Shown here one piece after another: positions 59,675-64,000 of a stretch of DNA of 64,000 nucleotides. The notes beneath the pieces are model-generated. The model was not told the DNA's origin. It made no database searches and was given only the letters and a program-made list of their open reading frames with translations. How positions within the stretch are numbered: the first letter of the stretch is position 1; each line of letters opens with the position of its first letter. Both the position numbers and the translations under genes were made by a program. Source of the stretch: Paulinella micropora (Eukaryota > Cercozoa > Imbricatea > Euglyphida > Paulinellidae); NCBI GenBank assembly GCA_019918135.1, contig WBZZ01000585.1, positions 107,501-171,500 of the forward strand. The letters run 5' to 3'.

Positions 59675-61628
59675 TTTTGTTTTCTGTTTTTTGTTTTGTT
59701 TTGTTTTTGTTTTTTGTTTTTTGTTTTTTGTTTTTGTTTTTGTTTTTGTTTTGGGCTAAAGGCCATTGCAGCAGCTAGCAAGAGCGGTGAAGTGTATGTT
59801 CATAATCGAAAGCAAAAGATGCGCAGAATCAGGATTAGCTCGCTGTGGCTTTCGAAGCAGGGGAGGAGGGGGTTTGGAAGTGTGAGGGTTGCAATCCTCC
59901 AACTTTTCATGTGTCGCGAAAGGAGCATGTGTGCCAAGGCGAGAGGAGAGAGATTACCAAAGCAGGAAAGCCGAAGCCCCCACCTCAAGTGCAGTCATTT
60001 GATATAAGCCCAAAGTTGGAGGACCAGCCAAAGCGCCTTCAAAGAAATTTGGTTTTATTTGAAGAGGATCAGGCTATGCGGGCAAGGTTGTTTCAGTGGC
60101 AGCTTATGTGGGGCTCGTTTATCAAGAAGAGAGCTTTTTCTCCCACACGTGAGTGCGGTTGTGGAACGGGCAACGACGAGTGTCGCCATGGATGTCGGTA
60201 CCACATTTATTTACACACCACCCAGTGCAAGGGCTATGGTATGGTAGCCCTTGCACATTTTTTTAGCTACAAATTCATGTCATGTTTGATTGCGAATTCG
60301 AAGCATGACACGAGATTGAAGCTTTTAGTAATTTGAATTCCTTGAATTTTGATTTCACAGGAGCTCCGTGTTACATGCCAACCACTCGCAGGTCCGAATG
60401 ACGTTAGCAGCGGCACGCTGCTTTTGGACTCGACAGTTTGGTCAATTCCTTATCCGCCCACATTCAGAGCTCAAACAACTTGTACACCCGCCTTTGCGTG
60501 CTAAGTGGACTAGATTGCATAATCAGCACTGGATTGAATGTCGGCACAGTAAGGTGTGGGGAAAGTGCCCCACCTGCCGATCATACTCTCAGAAAACTAT
60601 TCGGCTAGCTGAGTTGCAAGAGATAGACGGTAGGAGGGAGTTGGAGGGACAAGAGGAGAAGGAGAAGAAGAAACTTGAAGCTGAAATCAAGAATGCTGAG
60701 CATCATTTCAAAGCCAAAGAAAATATGAAATGTTTTGATGATGACCTTGAGAAGGTCCGAACAAAACTTTCATATGTGCTCATGATCTTTGATTTTTCGC
60801 GGATGAGCGTGGGCGGTGGCAAAACCAGAAATATCAACGATAGTATAGCTGTGATATTCTGCGGTGACGGGCTGGGTGGGCTGAAGCGAAAGTACATAGA
60901 TACTCTCTCCACCAAGAAGAAAAAGAAGGAACTAATGACTTCTTCTTTTACAGGCAGTGGCAAAATGACATTTTGGAGAGAGTCATTAAGGTGTTGCAAT
61001 CCCCACGAAAAACAAAAATTATTGAGTGGTCCGCCATGACGGGGGTCGCAAGCACTACAAACAAAGATTTGCACTCGCGGAGGCTAGCGTCATCCGTGTT
61101 AAGCATCCTTGGGTCGAACATTTTGAGTGGAATTTCTGGGCTTCCAATCACGGTGAAAACCTGTGCGACTCACATGCGGGCAAGATTGCTCAAATGGTGG
61201 CGTACATGGCTTTTCACGAAGATTGGATTTGGGAAACTTCGAGAGATCTTGGTTGGCTTATCAAAAACAAACTTTCAAACTCTGAACCTTTGTTTTTTGA
61301 GCAATCACTCAACAGAGATGAGAAATACCGTCACAAGGTGAAAGGTATTCCTGATCTCCGGAAATATCACTACTTTGAAGCCACTCTTACACCAGGGCTT
61401 CTCAACATCAAAACATTTCGTCATCAGCTAGCTATAGCTTTTCGATTCACGGTAGATTCAAAGGACCTGACGCAAAATCAGGTTTTGTTGAATACTATCG
61501 GCGGCAGATCATTGAATTGGTGGCCTCCAGAGCTCGGGCTGCCACCGCAAGCTCCTCGGCCGATGCTGCCACCAGTTAGAGGTAGGAGAGGCAGGCCGAG
61601 GCAGGAACGCCCTTTACGTCGCCGTTAG
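59061..61628 (+). pseudogene. RNase H-fold transposase-like gene of transposon B
   Basis: Blocks are 59,061-59,330 (KDFYKIDFLLESLGSEVS), 59,330-59,537, 59,845-60,335 (WKCEGCNPP, HGCRYHIYLHTTQCKGYG), 60,368-60,940 and 60,956-61,628. They are separated by introns, one with poly-C and poly-T. Motifs in order are a Cys/His cluster (HNQHWIECRHSKVWGKCPTC), LSYVLMIFDFSRM (candidate first Asp), DGGRKHYKQRFALAE (candidate second Asp) and WNFWASNHGENLCDSHAGK. The order DFS, DG..HYK and HG..CD..G is shared with a widespread group of uncharacterised eukaryotic transposase-like proteins. Near 61,035 the two best blocks are in different frames, so at least one frameshift exists. Another frame change lies near 59,320. 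The 5' end is disrupted by the retroelement at 59,060. Confidence 0.6.
59565..59752. repeat. Poly-C and poly-T tracts in intronic sequence
   Basis: A (C)15 run near 59,567-59,582 is followed by (T)n and a G(T)4-5 pattern from 59,634 to 59,752. Frames reading long Phe or Lys runs here are artefacts. Confidence 0.88.
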
Positions 61629-61640
61629 TTATTAAATCGG

Positions 61641-62487
61641 GTCACTTTTTTTTTCAATTTTAATTTCAATATGAATTTAATAAACTAATATTATTAAAAT
61701 TCAAAATTATTCTTATTTTGATTTGAAAGTGACAAGAATCATATGTATTTCAATTCAACTTTCAAGTCATATATTAATAGTTATGACTTTCTCTTCAAGT
61801 TGCCACACACTGACTAACTTGAAAAATTTCAAGTTTCAGTTGAATTTAAATTTGAATTTCATTAATTTAATTAGGATTTGATAAAATAAATATAATTACA
61901 TCTAGTTCGATGTAAACCAGCGCAACAATCAAGTGAGAACAAGCCGCTCATGATGAGTGGCACTGTCACAGTGGCAAGTGTAAAACAAGGTCACTCAACT
62001 TCACGTCTAAGCTTTCACACCGGTTTTATGCTTCAAAAACATTATTAATATGATAAAAAAAGCTAGCATTAATATTATTTCATGCATAGTTCAAGTAGTC
62101 GGTGAGTATGTATAGCTAGTACAAGTGAGTGGGAAGTAGTCACTGCCACCAGTGATCAACTTGAAAATTTTCAAATCACATTTGAATTTGAATTTGAATT
62201 TGAAGTAATATTATTAGCATTCGATAAATTAAATATAATTCCGTTGATTTTGATGTAAAACAACATAAAAACAAAACTAAAACCAAGCTCAGGTAAGCCA
62301 AAACCATTATTTAGCCAAGAAATTTCCAACGGTCGAAAAACAGTTGTAACGGCTAGAAATTCAATTTTTTAAACTTTTTTGTTTGAAATAGTTAAAATAC
62401 ATTAAAATCTTTCATTTTCATGCTTCTTCCATCAATTTTCAAAACCCTCAGACTTAGCTTGCAAGTTAGCATCCACTTTATCCTGTC
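61641..62487 (+). repeat. Terminal repeat of transposon B (second copy)
   Basis: Near-identical to 36,741-37,575, with about 10-15 differences and small indels seen by eye. AT-rich, no gene. Confidence 0.85.
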
Positions 62488-62807
62488 AAGGCAGGTCACA
62501 TTATGCTATTTACCGCTTTGAACACGTAGTGATAGTATTGGCCCTACGCTCCTTTCATGATGTATGATTGGGTACACTATATCCGTCCTGCCTCTGCATG
62601 TTGATACTACCTTGATCAATGCGTTGACACATATACGCACGCACATATCGCGCATTGATCTACATCTGCAATCTTTTTGATTCATTTTCTTTTTATACTT
62701 ATTTACATATCAATTGGTCAATCATCTGTTACGATTCGTTTCGATCGCAACTCCAACCTAACGTTATGGTCTGGGGGGGGGGGGGGGGGGGGGGGGAGGG
62801 GGGGGGG
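62488..62807 (+). other. Gypsy 3' untranslated region and polypurine tract
   Basis: Gene-free sequence ends in a 35-bp G-run with one A (62,773-62,807) directly before the LTR. A purine tract in this place is the usual primer for plus-strand synthesis of LTR elements. Confidence 0.62.
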
Positions 62808-63218
62808 TTATCGGAATGAATACCGTACCGGACCAAAACATTAATATTGTGTTAAACTTTCTTCAAGTTTTTACTTCAAGTTGACACTTCTTTTTTAGTT
62901 CCGTTACTTCATTTTTCCATTTATTTATCAACTGTCATAACTTGTAGTTGTTACGTTTTCAACTGCCGTTAACAGATCAATTTATTTCCCTTTACCGGTT
63001 AACTTTTTAGAAAATATTAACCATTGCCTTTTTCCCCATATCTGAAACTTTATTTCTTTTGACCGCTTTTTCCAGTCCCCAGTCATAATTACTGATAGGT
63101 AAATAGGCAACATACCAGGTAAAGCGGTATTCTTTCACCCTTTTTACTTTATTTTTCCAGACCGACTTGAACATCTCCAACCGCTACACAATTCGTGATA
63201 GCACTTGAATTATTCTCG
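62808..63218 (+). repeat. Gypsy LTR (3' copy)
   Basis: Related to the complement of 19,340-19,736. It starts TTATCGGAATGAATACCGTA after the polypurine tract and ends near CTCGTTATTTC, where the two copies diverge. The TG...CA ends are not evident and no flanking duplication was recognised. Confidence 0.7.
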
Positions 63219-64000
63219 TTATTTCTCTGAATTTGCATTGTTTCGAAAGGAATTGATCATCCCAGCGTCTTTTGGTACCTTCCCTGTTTTCGAAAGTATT
63301 TTGATATCAAATGACAGCCGTGTGTGTATTCATTTGAATGCAGGTTTTCAATTTCCTCACAGGAGGCTAGTCAAGACTTACACTTCTTCTGTGATCAATA
63401 TCGAAGCTGATTAGAATACTGAGAAGTGCTCTGCTATTTCTCTCGCTGCGTTGAGCTGTTTCACATATCGAGATCACTCCGCCACCTTGAAGTTTCTGGA
63501 GAAGCTGTCCACTCCGTTTCGCTCTTCCTTCTGCTGCGGGGCAGAATCATCCTACCGTTAAGCATACTAGTATTAACTGCCTCTTCTTCAAGTGTGTCTG
63601 TGTTGACGGTGGCACGGCGGCAGGGGCATGGTAAAGTCACGGTAGCACATATTAATATTTACCTATCTGCGCCTACATGGTTGAAGTTTTGGCCGGTCGC
63701 AGTTAAAGTGCTCAGTCTGATAGTAAGGTCAGTGAGTGACGGGGTTCAACAATACCTCACTGAGCACTGATGATTCATCCGGCGGAGCAGGGGAGGTAAG
63801 CGCGGCGAGACGGTGGCATTAAGGGAGCGGGGCAGCCTCCGCGCACGAAGGCAGATTCCAAACTTTTACTCATCAGTTGAGGTTAGGGCGCGCAGTGCTC
63901 ATACTCTATATTAATATTAAATAAAATAATATATTAATATTAATATATATATATATTACTCAGGCTGATGATAGTTAGTGGCGGGCACGTACAATATAAT
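63219..64000. other. Unassigned right flank
   Basis: No supported gene. Short frames (63,205-63,414 and 63,426-63,770) lack recognisable content. A hairpin-capable segment lies at 63,707-63,768 (GTGCTCAGT and ACTGAGCAC arms). The end of the window has ATTAAT/TATATA repeats. Confidence 0.45.

Larger units (their letters stand above)
59061..62487 (+). mobile_element. DNA transposon B, transposase-gene side
   Basis: Bounded by the recombinase retroelement at 59,060 and by the ~845-bp terminal repeat ending CTTTATCCTGTC at 62,487. It holds the transposase-like gene. The right flank (62,488 onward) is a Gypsy 3' region, as is the outer flank of the other side. Confidence 0.65.

Noticed and set aside
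59565-59752. Poly(A) tail of a minus-strand retroposon
   Set aside because: The T tract has an internal G(T)n pattern and sits between coding blocks of the transposase-like gene, as an intron would. No 3' UTR-like element adjoins it.
63205-63770. Two short genes at the right end
   Set aside because: Both frames lack recognisable domains. The first begins inside the LTR and the second has no clear coding composition.

Overview
This window is eukaryotic, repeat-dense DNA with no convincing host gene. GT-AG introns, poly(A)-tailed and tRNA-derived retroposons, Ty3/Gypsy and tyrosine-recombinase retroelements, and TIR DNA transposons with multi-exon genes are all visible. The lineage cannot be fixed from sequence alone. 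An alga or another protist is only a guess.

Layout: (1) 1-12,404 is a Ty3/Gypsy fragment (copy A, +) carrying a 5,035-bp CACTA-type transposon (1,042-6,076) full of dyad-repeat arrays and one small gene. (2) 12,405-13,508 is gene-free DNA and a tRNA-derived SINE. (3) 13,509-23,215 holds a non-LTR retrotransposon with a restriction-like endonuclease and an RNase H placed upstream of RT. It is split in two, its 3' part on minus (13,509-17,432) and its 5' part on plus (19,737-23,215), around an inverted block with a CACTA end, a Gypsy gag segment and an LTR. (4) 23,217-29,574 is the rest of that CACTA copy and a Gypsy gag-protease segment. (5) 29,580-33,215 and 55,049-59,060 are two parts of a tyrosine-recombinase retroelement with split direct repeats. 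(6) 33,216-37,575 and 59,061-62,487 are the two sides of a DNA transposon (B) with ~840-bp terminal repeats, a coiled-coil gene and a transposase-like gene. (7) 37,576-55,047 is Gypsy copy B on minus, interrupted by an 8,735-bp TIR transposon (42,434-51,168). (8) 62,488-63,218 is a Gypsy 3' end with a G-rich polypurine tract and an LTR.

The most notable item is the 8.7-kb transposon. Its main gene appears open over seven exons and encodes about 1,209 residues: an N-terminal SET domain, a central DUF7869-like RNase H-fold domain, a SAP-like motif and an RG-rich tail.

The elements form a nested stack: CACTA in Gypsy, the SET transposon in Gypsy, SINE-like units in the SET transposon, and the recombinase retroelement in transposon B. 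Two rearrangements are superimposed. One is a ~5.8-kb inversion with breakpoints in the non-LTR RNase H and the CACTA dyad array. The other is a ~25-kb block bounded by inverted duplications of 1.7 kb and 0.96 kb. Gypsy copies A and B differ at only a few sites per kb, while the LTR pair assigned to copy B differs at roughly a tenth of positions by eye, so the two copies look like a recent segmental duplication. Assembly error must be excluded for all of these joins.
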